Part shown: piece after piece, positions 31,062 through 39,539 of the stretch
Layout: each line of letters starts with the position of its first letter
Numbering within the stretch: position 1 is the first letter of the stretch
Assembly (NCBI GenBank): GCA_025060455.1
Contig: JANXBY010000057.1
Coordinates: forward strand, 1 to 64,000
Source of the DNA: Armatimonadota bacterium
GTDB taxonomy: Bacteria > Sysuimicrobiota > Sysuimicrobiia > Sysuimicrobiales > Sysuimicrobiaceae
Direction: 5' to 3'
Length of the DNA: 64,000 nt
Notes under the pieces: model-generated
Seen by the model: only the letters and a program-made list of their open reading frames with translations
Database searches by the model: none
Told to the model about the DNA's origin: nothing
Position numbers and translations under genes: made by a program

Positions 31062-31943
31062 GTGTCGGCCAAAGTGAGGCGGATGCTGGCAGACGTGGCG
31101 CTGCTGGCGGTGGCGGTGGCCTGGGGTGTCACGTTCCCGCTGGCCAAGTGGATCCTGCAGGCGGTTCCTCCCTTCTGGTACCTGGCGGTGCGGTTTGCGG
31201 TGGCGGCGTGCCTGCTGGTGGCCTTGAGCTGGCGGCAGCTGGTGGGACTGCCGGGGGCGGCGTGGTCTGGCGCGGCCTCTGTGGGTCTGGCCCTCGGCGC
31301 CGGATACGTGCTGCAGACGTGGGGCCTGGGCGGCGGGCGCCGCGGACGCCGCCTTCATCACCGTCTGCTCGTGGTGCTGGTGCCCGTGCTCGGCGCCCTG
31401 TGGGGCCGCATCGCCCGGTGGGAGTGGGGCGGGGTGCTGGTGGGGACCTTGGGCCTCGGGCTGCTGACCGGTGGCGCCTCCTGCGCGGGGGTCGCGGAGC
31501 TGTTGCTGCTCGGGTGCGCGACGTCGTTCGCCGTGCACATCCTCCTGCTGGACGCCGTGGCCCCGCGGATTCCCTCCGTCTGCCTGGCCGCGGTGCAGAC
31601 CCTGGTGGTGGCAGCGGCCACAGCTCCCTTCGCCGCCACGCAGCCGACCCCCGGAGGTGTGCCAACGGTGGTGTGGGCCTCCGTGGCCGGGATGGGGATC
31701 GTGGCCAGTGCGGGGGCGTTCGTGGTGCAGTCGTGGGCGCAGCGTTTTACCCCGCCCACCCACGTGGGCCTGGTGTTGACCGCGGAGCCCCTGTCGGCCG
31801 CCCTCGTGGCCCGGTGGTGGCTCGGGGAGGTCCTGAACCCGGCGCAGTGGGTGGGGGCGGCCCTGATCCTCACGGGGATAGCCCTGGTGCACCTCCGCGG
31901 CCCCGAACCACTTGCCCAGCTGGAAGGCTCCGTGCGCGCGTGA
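31062..31943 (+). CDS. EamA/DMT-family transporter with an out-of-frame patch
   Basis: The 293-aa protein has about ten hydrophobic segments and two EamA repeats (AWGVTFPLAKWILQAVPPFWYLAVRFAVAACLL; VGLVLTAEPLSAALVARWWLGEVLNPAQWVGAALILTGIAL). Between about 31329 and 31364 the reading frame gives an atypical GGGRRGRRLHHR. The +1 frame gives the family motif AAGAADAAFIT. One extra G near 31328-31330 and one missing G near 31363 would restore QTWGLAAGAADAAFITGLLVVLVPVLG. This is either a compensated double frameshift or an assembly error. The substrate is unknown. Confidence 0.82.
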   Translation: MSAKVRRMLADVALLAVAVAWGVTFPLAKWILQAVPPFWYLAVRFAVAACLLVALSWRQLVGLPGAAWSGAASVGLALGAGYVLQTWGLGGGRRGRRLHHRLLVVLVPVLGALWGRIARWEWGGVLVGTLGLGLLTGGASCAGVAELLLLGCATSFAVHILLLDAVAPRIPSVCLAAVQTLVVAAATAPFAATQPTPGGVPTVVWASVAGMGIVASAGAFVVQSWAQRFTPPTHVGLVLTAEPLSAALVARWWLGEVLNPAQWVGAALILTGIALVHLRGPEPLAQLEGSVRA

Positions 31944-31956
31944 GGAGGGAGACGGC

Positions 31957-33123
31957 GTGGAACGAAAGCCTGGCTTCAACACCCTGGCAGCCCACGCGGG
32001 CCGGCTGGCCGACCCGTACGGGGCCGTGGCCCCGCCCATCTACCAGTCGTCCACCTTCGCCTTCCCCACGGTGGAGGAGGGCGCGCGGCGCGCCACCTCG
32101 TACTCGGAGGCGTTCTACACCCGGTGGGGCAACCCCACGGTCCGGCTGGCGGAGCAGCGGCTGGCGGCCCTGGAAGGGGCGGAGGCGTGCGTGCTCACCG
32201 CGTCGGGGATGGCCGCGGTGAGCGTGGCGGTGCTGTCGGCGGTCCGGGCGGGAGACCACGTGGTGTGCGCGGACTGCGTGTACTCGGGCACCTTCGAGCT
32301 GTTCCACCGGGTGCTGCCCCGGCTAGGCGTCGAGACCACCTTCGTAGACCCGAAGGACCCGGACAACTACGCCCGCGCCCTGCGCCCGAACACACGGCTG
32401 GTGTACGTGGAGACCCCCGCGAACCCGGTCCTCTCCGTCACGGACATCCGGGCGGTGGCGGAGCTCAGCCGCCGCGTGGGGGCGGTGTGCGTGGCGGACA
32501 ACACCTTCGCCACCCCCTACAACACTCGGCCTCTGGAGTTGGGGGTGGACGTGGTGGTGCACAGCGCCACCAAGTACCTGGGAGGCCACCACCACCTGGT
32601 CCTGGGTGCGGTGGCGGGCCCCGAGCGGCTGTTGCCGGCGTGGCGGGAGCAGCTGAGGGTGTTCGGCGGGTGCGCGGACCCCTTCTCCGCCTGGCTGCTG
32701 CTCACCGGTGTGCAGACCCTGGGGCTGCGAGTGGAGCGGCAGAACGCCACCGCGCACGCGTTGGCGGAGTTCCTGCAGGGCCACCCTCGGGTGGAGCGGG
32801 TGTACTACCCGGGCCTGCCCGACCACCCGGGGCACACGGTGGCCCGCGGGCAGATGCGGGGCTTTGGAGGCGTGTTGAGCTTCGAGGTAGCCGGAGGGCT
32901 GGAAGCGGGCCGGCGCGTGGTGGAGCGGCTGCGGTGGATGAAGCTGGCGGTGAGCCTGGGCGGTGTGCACACCCTGGTCACCCACGCGGCCAGCACCACC
33001 CACGTGCACGTGCCCCGGGAGGAGCGGATGCGGGCCGGCATCTCCGACGGCTTGATCCGCGTGGCGGTGGGGATCGAGGACGTGGAAGACCTCCTGGAGG
33101 ACCTGGAGCAGGCGCTGGCGTGA
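31957..33123 (+). CDS. Cys/Met metabolism PLP enzyme (cystathionine gamma-synthase / gamma-lyase / sulfhydrylase family)
   Basis: The 388-aa fold-type I enzyme contains YGAVAPPIYQSSTFAFP, YTRWGNPTVRLAEQRLAALEG, the PLP lysine in VVHSATKYLGGHHHLVLG, NPVLSVTDI, ADNTFATPYNTRPLELGVDVV and SLGGVHTLVTHAASTTH. The motifs do not separate cystathionine gamma-synthase, methionine gamma-lyase and O-acylhomoserine sulfhydrylase. GTG 31957 is preceded by GAGGAGGG. It heads a run of overlapping genes. Confidence 0.9.
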   Translation: MERKPGFNTLAAHAGRLADPYGAVAPPIYQSSTFAFPTVEEGARRATSYSEAFYTRWGNPTVRLAEQRLAALEGAEACVLTASGMAAVSVAVLSAVRAGDHVVCADCVYSGTFELFHRVLPRLGVETTFVDPKDPDNYARALRPNTRLVYVETPANPVLSVTDIRAVAELSRRVGAVCVADNTFATPYNTRPLELGVDVVVHSATKYLGGHHHLVLGAVAGPERLLPAWREQLRVFGGCADPFSAWLLLTGVQTLGLRVERQNATAHALAEFLQGHPRVERVYYPGLPDHPGHTVARGQMRGFGGVLSFEVAGGLEAGRRVVERLRWMKLAVSLGGVHTLVTHAASTTHVHVPREERMRAGISDGLIRVAVGIEDVEDLLEDLEQALA

Positions 33124-33605
33124 TGGACGCCAGGGTGGCACAGCTGCTGGCGCGGACAAAGGTGGTCGTACAGCCGGACCGGCTGGTGTGGGTGAGCTTG
33201 CCGCCGTCCGAGCGCGGCCGGTTGCAGCGCCGCGCGGACCGGTTCCACTCGCCCTTCTGCCTCACGTTCTCCGCGCGGGAAGTCTCCGTGGTGTGTCGGG
33301 AGGTGGAGTGGGACCAGGTCGGCAAGGGGCTGCGGCCGCGGGCGGTGCAGCGGGGCTACCGGATGGTCACCCTGGACGCGGAGCTGGACCTGGACGTGGT
33401 GGGCTACCTGAAGGTGGTCACCGAACACCTGGCGCGGGCGGGGGTACCGGTGTCCGTGGTGTCCACCTTCCACCGGGACCACCTGTTGGTCCGCGAAGAG
33501 GACCTGCCGCGGGCCCAGGCCTTGCTGGAGGCGCTGGTCCGGGAGTGCGCGGGAATGCCCGCTGCCCCAGAGCCGTCGCACCGTCCGGGAGGTGGAGAAC
33601 CGTGA
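33123..33605 (+). CDS. ACT-domain protein
   Basis: The 160-aa protein resembles small proteins with tandem ACT-like folds: RLVWVSLPPSERGRL, SVVCREVEW, YRMVTLDAELDLDVVGYLKVVTEHLARAGVPVSVVSTFHRDHLLVREEDLPRAQALLEAL. ACT folds usually bind amino acids. Its position after the sulfur amino-acid enzyme suggests amino-acid sensing; this is inference. ATG 33123 shares one base with the previous stop. Confidence 0.75.
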   Translation: MDARVAQLLARTKVVVQPDRLVWVSLPPSERGRLQRRADRFHSPFCLTFSAREVSVVCREVEWDQVGKGLRPRAVQRGYRMVTLDAELDLDVVGYLKVVTEHLARAGVPVSVVSTFHRDHLLVREEDLPRAQALLEALVRECAGMPAAPEPSHRPGGGEP

Positions 33606-34048
33606 GCGCGGCGCGAGGCGCTCCCGAGCAGCCCGGGCTGCTGGAGGAGGCGAAGGCCATCCTGCGTGCCGCGCGCCGGATCGCGGTGGTAGGGCTTTCG
33701 GACAAACCGCACCGGCCGAGCTACGGCGTGGCGCGGTACCTCCGGGAGCAAGGTTACGAGATCGTGCCGGTCAACCCGCACGTGCGCGAGGCCCTGGGGC
33801 TGCGCAGCTACCCCAGCTTGCGCGAAGTCGGCGGACCCGTGGACGTGGTGCAGATCTTCCGCCGGCCGGAGTTCGTGCCCGAGGTGGTGGAGGACGCGGT
33901 GGCAGTCGGCGCGTGGGCAGTATGGATGCAGGAGGGCGTGCGGCACGAGAAAGCCGCGCGCCGGGCCCGGGAGGCGGGGCTGCGGGTGGTGATGGACGCC
34001 TGCATGGCGGTGGTGCACCGACTGCTCCGGGCCCGGGGCGAGCTGTAG
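33602..34048 (+). CDS. CoA-binding domain protein (YccU-like)
   Basis: The 148-aa protein has a Rossmann CoA-binding domain: RIAVVGLSDKPHRPSYGVARYLREQGYEIVPVNPHVREALGLRSYPSLREVGGPVDVVQIFRRPEFVPEVVEDAVAVGAWAVWMQEGV. The C-terminal VVMDACMAVVH is also conserved. Such proteins bind CoA; the role is not defined. GTG 33602 overlaps the ACT gene by GTGA. Confidence 0.9.
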   Translation: MSAARGAPEQPGLLEEAKAILRAARRIAVVGLSDKPHRPSYGVARYLREQGYEIVPVNPHVREALGLRSYPSLREVGGPVDVVQIFRRPEFVPEVVEDAVAVGAWAVWMQEGVRHEKAARRAREAGLRVVMDACMAVVHRLLRARGEL

Positions 34049-34060
34049 ACGTTGTGGAAG

Positions 34061-34750
34061 ATGGGACGTGCGCAAGTGACTTGGCGGGACTTCCGCTCGT
34101 TGCCGGGGAACTGCCCGGTCACCTGGGGCGTGATCGTGGCCAACGGGGTCACCTTCCTGCTGTCGTTCTTGGGCTGGCACCTGCCGCTGGCATACCACCC
34201 GCACAGCGTGGCCGAACGCCCGTGGACGGTGTTCACGTATGCCCTCGACGGAGCAGGTCCGGTGGTGTCGCTGCTGCTGTCGGCCTACGTGTTCGGGCTG
34301 TTCGGCGGCAGCCTGGAACGGGCGTGGCTGGTTCGAGACTACGTGCGGTTCTTGCTGCTCACCACACCCGCCCCCGCCCTGGCCCTGTGGTTGGCGGGAG
34401 CGTGGACCGGGCGGACCGCCGGGCTTGCGGGGCTGTGGTTGCCGGTGGCCGCGTGCGCGGTGGCGTGGTCCCGCCTGCACCCCACGGAGCGGCTGCTCGC
34501 GTACTTCGTGGTGCCCTTGGAGGGCCGGTGGGTGGGAGTGCTCAGCACGGTGCTGGTGTTCTTTTCGTTCCCGTTTCCGTTGGGCGTGCCGGCCCTTGCA
34601 GGCTGCGCGGTGGCGTGGTGGTACGTCCGCGGGGGCCGGTACGGGGTGGTACGGTGGCCGGGACGCGCGGCGAACCCTCTGGAGGCCTACCGGCGCTGGC
34701 GGCGCAAGCGGGAGTTCCTGCGGCTCATGCGGCGCAGCGGACTTCACTGA
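34061..34750 (+). CDS. Rhomboid-like membrane protein lacking obvious catalytic residues
   Basis: The 229-aa protein has about five or six hydrophobic segments (VTWGVIVANGVTFLLSFLGW; VVSLLLSAYVFGLFGGSLERAW; LLLTTPAPALALWLAG; GVLSTVLVFFSFPFPLGV) and a basic C-terminus. The segment ending GGSLERAWG-like recalls rhomboid-fold proteins, but no GxSG serine is visible. ATG 34061 is preferred over TTG 34052; neither has a clear ribosome site. The family is assigned with caution. Confidence 0.55.
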   Translation: MGRAQVTWRDFRSLPGNCPVTWGVIVANGVTFLLSFLGWHLPLAYHPHSVAERPWTVFTYALDGAGPVVSLLLSAYVFGLFGGSLERAWLVRDYVRFLLLTTPAPALALWLAGAWTGRTAGLAGLWLPVAACAVAWSRLHPTERLLAYFVVPLEGRWVGVLSTVLVFFSFPFPLGVPALAGCAVAWWYVRGGRYGVVRWPGRAANPLEAYRRWRRKREFLRLMRRSGLH

Positions 34751-34822
34751 CCGCCACATCCGCCTTCACAGCCTGTTGACGGTCCGGGTCCACCGTAGAG
34801 AAACACAAGAGGGGGTGCCGGC

Positions 34823-35188
34823 ATGGACCGGAGACGGGTTGCCAGGTGGGTTCTGGGGCTGGCCTTGCTGGCCGGGGCGGCGTCCGGCGAGGGCTGGGCG
34901 CACCACGGCTGGTCGTCGTACGACGAGGCACGGCCCCTGAGCTTGACCGGGACCGTGGAGGAGGCCAGCTTCGAGCACCCGCACGCCGCAGCCCGGGTGC
35001 GGGCGGAGGGTCGGAGCTGGCTGGTGGTGCTGCCGCCTCCCACCCGCGCGGTGGCGCTGGGAGTCACGAGGGAGCTGCTGCGGCCGGGGGTCCGGGTGAC
35101 GGTGGAAGGGTACCCGCACCGCCGCCAGCCGAACGAGTTGCGGGCGGTGCGGCTGGTGGTGGACGAGCAGGTTTTCCGGCTGCGGTGA
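34823..35188 (+). CDS. DUF6152-type secreted protein
   Basis: The 121-aa protein has a signal peptide (VLGLALLAGAASGEGWA) and the DUF6152 hallmark AHHGWSSYDEARPLSLTGTVEEASFEHPHAAARV. The function is unknown. It overlaps the next membrane-protein gene by GTGA, and these two families recur together in other genomes as far as I recall. Confidence 0.75.
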   Translation: MDRRRVARWVLGLALLAGAASGEGWAHHGWSSYDEARPLSLTGTVEEASFEHPHAAARVRAEGRSWLVVLPPPTRAVALGVTRELLRPGVRVTVEGYPHRRQPNELRAVRLVVDEQVFRLR

Positions 35189-35670
35189 GCCACGGCCCGG
35201 AGTGGCTCGTAGCGCTGGAACGCTCCGCGCTGGCCGTGTGGATGCGCCAGGCGCTGTGGGCGTACCCGGTTGCGGAGGTGGTCCACCTGGTGGGCGTGGC
35301 CTTGCTGGTGGGCTGTGCCGCCGCGTTCGACCTCCGGCTGCTCGGGCTTTCCGGTCACCTGTCCGTGCAGCACCTGGCCGTCCACCTCCTGCCCTGGGCG
35401 TGGCGGGGCTTCGGCTTGGCGGCGGTGACCGGCACCCTCATGTTCGCGGCCCACGCCTCCGACTGGTGGCAGAACCCCGTGTTTCCGGTCAAGATGGGTT
35501 TGGTGGCCCTGGGAGGGGTGAACGTGTGGGTGTTCCGTCGGGGCGCCTACCGGTCCGTGGCCCGGTGGGACCGGGGGGCTCCACCGCCCGCGGCCAGGGT
35601 GGCAGGAGCGGTGTCCCTCGCCGTTTGGCTGGCAACCGTGGCGTGCGGCCGTCTGCTGGCATACCTGTGA
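35185..35670 (+). CDS. DUF6644-like membrane protein
   Basis: The 161-aa integral membrane protein has four or five helices (WAYPVAEVVHLVGVALLVGCAAAFDLRLLG; HLLPWAWRGFGLAAVTGTLMFAAHASDWWQNPVFPVKMGLVALGGVNVWVFRRG; VSLAVWLATVACGRLLAYL). The conserved His in the helices could bind heme or metal, but this is not shown. GTG 35185 couples it to the preceding gene. Confidence 0.65.
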   Translation: MSHGPEWLVALERSALAVWMRQALWAYPVAEVVHLVGVALLVGCAAAFDLRLLGLSGHLSVQHLAVHLLPWAWRGFGLAAVTGTLMFAAHASDWWQNPVFPVKMGLVALGGVNVWVFRRGAYRSVARWDRGAPPPAARVAGAVSLAVWLATVACGRLLAYL

Positions 35671-36641
35671 TGACGCGAGGGGCGGTGTTGGTGGCGCTGG
35701 CGGTGCTGGTGGCCGCGACCACCGCGGCGGGCCAGACCTTTTCGCCCCAGGTCCTCTACGAGCGTGCGGCGCCCGCGGTGGCCCTGGTCCGCACCGTGCA
35801 GGAAGACCGTCAGGGCGCGGGCAGCGCGTTCGCCATCTCCCGGGATGGCTGGGTGGTCACCGCGGCGCACGTGGTGCGCCGGGCAGACCGGATCTCCGTG
35901 GAGTTCGAGGTAGGCCGGCGGCTCCGGGCACGGCTGGTGGGTTACGACGCGCGACGGGACGTCGCCCTGCTGCGGGTGGACGCCACAGGGCTCGCGTTTC
36001 TGCGGCTGGCGGAGCCGGGCGGGCTGCAGGTGGGCGAACCCGTGGCGGTTATCGGCAACCCGCGGGGGCGCCCCAAGGTGCTCACCACGGGCGTCCTGCT
36101 GGACGTAGGGCTGACCCTGCCTGGTCTGGTGCCGGGCATCTTGATCCGGGTGAGCGCGGAGGTGGCACCGGGCAGCTCCGGAGGGCCGGTGCTAACAAGC
36201 CGCGGGGACGTGGCGGGGGTGGTGGTGGCCGTCTCCGCACGCCCCGGGGCGGAGGGCGGCTTGGCGGTGAGCAGCGCCGCGGTGGCACAGGTGTTACCCA
36301 GCCTCATGGCGGGCGCGCGGGTGGAGCGGGCGTGGATCGGCATCCTGGGCACCACGGTGACACCCGAGCTGGCCCGCGAGCGAGGCCTGGCGGTGCACAG
36401 GGGCGTGCTGGTGGTGGAGGTGGTGGCGGACGCGCCCGCGGAGCGGGCGGGGCTGCGTCCCGACTCCGGCCACGGAGCTCCGGGGGACGTGATTGTGGCC
36501 CTCAACGGGCGTCCGGTGGACACCATGGAGGACCTGCTGGGCTTGTTGGCCGAACACCAACCGGGCGACCGGGTACGGCTGCGGGTGGTGCGGGGCACGG
36601 GCGTGGTGGACGTGGAGCTGGTGTTGGGGGTCCGGCCTTGA
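35670..36641 (+). CDS. Secreted trypsin-like serine protease with PDZ domain
   Basis: The 323-aa protein has a signal peptide (MTRGAVLVALAVLVAATTAAGQ) and the catalytic triad His (VVTAAHVVR), Asp (ARRDVALLRV) and Ser (VAPGSSGGPVLTSRGDVAGVV). A C-terminal PDZ domain contains APAERAGLRPDSGHGAPGDVIVALNGRPVDTMEDL. Unlike the protease at 21775 it is exported. ATG 35670 shares its A with the previous stop, and its own TGA overlaps the response-regulator start. It is probably part of an envelope-stress unit with the two-component pair. Confidence 0.88.
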   Translation: MTRGAVLVALAVLVAATTAAGQTFSPQVLYERAAPAVALVRTVQEDRQGAGSAFAISRDGWVVTAAHVVRRADRISVEFEVGRRLRARLVGYDARRDVALLRVDATGLAFLRLAEPGGLQVGEPVAVIGNPRGRPKVLTTGVLLDVGLTLPGLVPGILIRVSAEVAPGSSGGPVLTSRGDVAGVVVAVSARPGAEGGLAVSSAAVAQVLPSLMAGARVERAWIGILGTTVTPELARERGLAVHRGVLVVEVVADAPAERAGLRPDSGHGAPGDVIVALNGRPVDTMEDLLGLLAEHQPGDRVRLRVVRGTGVVDVELVLGVRP

Positions 36642-37381
36642 CACGGGAGGCAGCGGCCCTGCGCCCGCCGCGGAGGTGGCCCACGGTTCCTCTCGGCACG
36701 GCCCTGGTGGTCGAGGACGAGCCGGAGATCGCCCGCCTGGTGCAGGGGTACCTGGAGCGGGAGGGGTTCCGGGTGACGGTGGCTTCGGACGGGACGCAGG
36801 CTCTGGAGCTGTTCGCCCGGCTGCACCCGGAGGTGGTGGTGTTGGACCTCATGCTGCCGGGTACCGACGGGTGGGAGGTGTGCCGTCGGATCCGGGAGCG
36901 GTCGCGGTGTCCGGTGGTGATGCTCACCGCCCGCGACGGGGTGGACGACCGGGTGCAGGGCCTGGAGCTCGGCGCCGACGACTACGTGACCAAGCCGTTC
37001 AGCCCGCGGGAGCTGGTGGCCCGGGTCCGGGCGGTGGTGCGCCGGCACCGGTGGGGCGGACGGGAGGTCCTGCGGGTGGGGGAACTCGTGGTGGACTTCC
37101 GCCGCCGGCGCGTCCGCAGGGGCCACAAGCGGGTAGAGCTCACCCCCACCGAGTGGAAGCTGCTGGAGGTGCTCGCGAGCCAGCCGGGCCACGTGCTCAC
37201 CCGGTGGCAGATCATCGAGCGCGTCTACGGGGAGTCCTTCGAGGGGTTCGAGCGCACCGTGGACGTGCACGTGAAGAACCTGCGCCAGAAGCTGGAGCCG
37301 AACCCGCAGCAGCCCCGGTACGTGCTCACCGTGCACGGGGTGGGCTACAAGTTCGCCAAAACTCCCCATGAGTCCGTCTAG
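36638..37381 (+). CDS. OmpR-family response regulator
   Basis: The 247-aa protein has a receiver domain (ALVVEDEPEIARLVQGYL; VVVLDLMLPGTDGWEV; MLTARD; YVTKPFSPREL) and a winged-helix DNA-binding domain (VELTPTEWKLLEVLASQPGHVLTRWQIIERVYG; RTVDVHVKNLRQKLE; YVLTVHGVGYKF). The only in-frame start before the receiver is TTG 36638, overlapping the protease stop. It pairs with the downstream kinase. Confidence 0.93.
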   Translation: MTREAAALRPPRRWPTVPLGTALVVEDEPEIARLVQGYLEREGFRVTVASDGTQALELFARLHPEVVVLDLMLPGTDGWEVCRRIRERSRCPVVMLTARDGVDDRVQGLELGADDYVTKPFSPRELVARVRAVVRRHRWGGREVLRVGELVVDFRRRRVRRGHKRVELTPTEWKLLEVLASQPGHVLTRWQIIERVYGESFEGFERTVDVHVKNLRQKLEPNPQQPRYVLTVHGVGYKFAKTPHESV

Positions 37382-38561
37382 GGAACCGCCCACCCCGCCT
37401 GTCCGGCGGACGTTCGGCCTGCGGGCGCAGCTCGCCCTGGCGTTTGCCGCCGTGGCGCTGCTGGCGGTGGTGGCGGTGGGGTTGTGGGCGCAGCACCTGA
37501 CCGCGGTGCGGTTCCAGGCCTACATGGAACGGGTCCGGCGCGGGCAGGTGCCGTGGCTGGCCGAACAGCCGGCGCACGTGAGGGAGCTGTGGCTGCAGAG
37601 CCTGCAGCCCAAGGTCTGGCTGTTCCGGGCTTCCCAGCGCAAGTTCCTGGGCGCCTTCAACCAGTCCCTGTGGCTTGGGGGGGGCACCGCGGCGGCGGTG
37701 GCGGTCCTGGCGGGCTTGTGGCTGGCGGGCCGGCTCACGCGTCCCCTGGCAGAGCTGCAGGCAGCCGCGCGCGCCATCGCCTCCGGGCGGCTGGACCACC
37801 GGGTGCGGGCCCGGGGCGGCGAGATGGGGGAGGTGGCGGAGGCCTTCAACGCCATGGCCGCCCGCCTGGAAGCGGACGAGCGGCTGAGGAGGGAGTTTCT
37901 GGCCGCGGTGGCGCACGAGCTGAGAACGCCCCTGGCGAACGTGCAGGCGCACCTGGAGGCGTTTCTCGACGGCGTGGCCGAACCCACCCCGGAGCGTATT
38001 GCGGCCCTGCACACCCAGACGGTGTTGCTGAGCCGCCTGGTGAACGACCTGCGGGACCTCACGTTGGCCCAGGCGGGCGCCCTGCCCCTGCACCGCTCCC
38101 GCGTGGACCTGGAGGAGGTGTGCCGGGAGGTGGTGGAAGCCCTCCAGCCGTGGTTCGAGGAGCGGGGGCTTTCTGCGGAGGTGCAGGCCGAGGGAGCCGT
38201 ACACGCGTGGGGAGACCCGCAGCGGGTCCGGCAGGTGGTTCAGAACCTGGTGCACAACGCGGTGCGGTTCAGCCCCGCGGGAGGGCGGGTCCGCTTGCAG
38301 CTGGCGTTGCGCGGCGGCTGGGCCGAGTTGGCGGTGGAGGACGAGGGGCCGGGGATCTCGCCGGAGGACCTTGAGCGGGTGTTCGAGCCCTTCTACCGTG
38401 CGGAGCCCTCCCGGAGCCGGCAGGCGGGCGGAAGCGGCCTGGGCCTGGCGGTGGTGAAGCACTTGGTGCTGGCGCACGGCGGCAGCGTGCGGGCGGAGCG
38501 GCGGCCGGAGGGCGGAAGCCGTTTCGTGGTGCAGTTCCCGACCCCGCCCGCAGGCTCATGA
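37368..38561 (+). CDS. Membrane sensor histidine kinase (HAMP, HisKA, HATPase)
   Basis: The 397-aa kinase has two membrane helices (LALAFAAVALLAVVAVGLWA and LWLGGGTAAAVAVLAGLWLAG) flanking a periplasmic loop of about 80 residues. A HAMP segment (RLTRPLAELQAAARAIASG), HisKA (FLAAVAHELRTPLANVQAHLE) and an ATPase domain (QNLVHNAVRFSP; VEDEGPGISPEDLERVFEPFYR; GSGLGLAVVKHLV) follow. It overlaps the regulator gene by 14 bases. Confidence 0.95.
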   Translation: MSPSREPPTPPVRRTFGLRAQLALAFAAVALLAVVAVGLWAQHLTAVRFQAYMERVRRGQVPWLAEQPAHVRELWLQSLQPKVWLFRASQRKFLGAFNQSLWLGGGTAAAVAVLAGLWLAGRLTRPLAELQAAARAIASGRLDHRVRARGGEMGEVAEAFNAMAARLEADERLRREFLAAVAHELRTPLANVQAHLEAFLDGVAEPTPERIAALHTQTVLLSRLVNDLRDLTLAQAGALPLHRSRVDLEEVCREVVEALQPWFEERGLSAEVQAEGAVHAWGDPQRVRQVVQNLVHNAVRFSPAGGRVRLQLALRGGWAELAVEDEGPGISPEDLERVFEPFYRAEPSRSRQAGGSGLGLAVVKHLVLAHGGSVRAERRPEGGSRFVVQFPTPPAGS

Positions 38562-39472
38562 GCTTCCGCTGGGCCGGCCTCCTGGCGGTGCTGGCCCTGT
38601 GGCCGCTGGCCGCAGCCGCCTGCCACCTCGTGTGGAGGCGCCGCGCGCCGCGGGCATACGGGCACCCCACCGCCGCCTGGCTGCCCGCGGCGTCCCCGGG
38701 CCGCGCGTGGTGGGCTTTCTGGGGAGCCCTGGCGATGACCACCCTGGCAGCGGCGCGGCCCACGGCACCCTGGCCGGTCCCCGCCACGTGGCCCGTGGTG
38801 CTGGTGGTGGACGTCAGCCGCAGCATGGAGGAGGACGACATCTGGCCCTCCCGCCTGGAGGCGGCCAAGAGGGCGGCGTCGGAGTTCGTGCAGCGGCTGC
38901 CCCACGGCACCCGGGTGGGGCTGGTGACGTTCGGCAACTTCGCCACGGTGGTAGTCCCCCTCACCGCGGACCGGGCCCGGGTGGTGGAGGCCACCCGACG
39001 GCTGTCCACGCAGCTCCGCACCCAGCTGGGAGCCGGCCTGCTGGAAGCGGTGCGCCTTCTGGAGCAGGACGGGGATGAGCGGGCAGAAGTCCGCGGGGTG
39101 GCGGTGCTGCTGTCGGACGGCCGCTACAGCGACGGTCCGACCCCGGAAGAGGCCGCGCGACGCGCCGTGGAGGCGCGCGTGCGGGTGTACACCGTCGGCA
39201 TCGCCACCACCCGGCCGGCGCACCTGCTGCGCAGCGGGTACTGGGGTCTGCTGGACGAACCCACCCTGCGCGCCATCGCGGAGCGCACCGGCGGGCGCTA
39301 CTACCGCACCACCAGCGCCGCGCAGCTCCGCCAGGCGTACCGGGACCTGGCCCGGCGGGTCGGCTGGCGCTGGAGCTCGGAAGAGGTGGGGGCCTTGTTC
39401 GCCCTGGCCGGCGCGGTGCTCCTGGTGGGCGCGGTGGCCGCCTCGGTGCGCCGCGCGCCGTTGCTCGCTTGA
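38558..39472 (+). CDS. VWA-domain membrane protein (BatA-like)
   Basis: The 304-aa protein has N-terminal helices, a von Willebrand A domain with the MIDAS motif DVSRSM, TFGNFATVVVPLT, VAVLLSDGRYSDGPTPEEAA and TVGIAT, and a C-terminal helix (VGALFALAGAVLLVGAVAASV). This is the layout of BatA/BatB-type proteins, normally found with MoxR ATPases and DUF58 proteins; none is nearby. ATG 38558 overlaps the kinase stop. Confidence 0.88.
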   Translation: MSFRWAGLLAVLALWPLAAAACHLVWRRRAPRAYGHPTAAWLPAASPGRAWWAFWGALAMTTLAAARPTAPWPVPATWPVVLVVDVSRSMEEDDIWPSRLEAAKRAASEFVQRLPHGTRVGLVTFGNFATVVVPLTADRARVVEATRRLSTQLRTQLGAGLLEAVRLLEQDGDERAEVRGVAVLLSDGRYSDGPTPEEAARRAVEARVRVYTVGIATTRPAHLLRSGYWGLLDEPTLRAIAERTGGRYYRTTSAAQLRQAYRDLARRVGWRWSSEEVGALFALAGAVLLVGAVAASVRRAPLLA

Positions 39473-39539
39473 CGGCCCCGCCCCGCCTCCCTATTGTCAC
39501 ACTGGTCGCCTGACCACCCGTGGACACGCGGAGGAGCTC

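Noticed and set aside
34061-34750. Active rhomboid protease
   Set aside because: No GxSG serine or partner His could be identified in the helices; kept only as rhomboid-like membrane protein.
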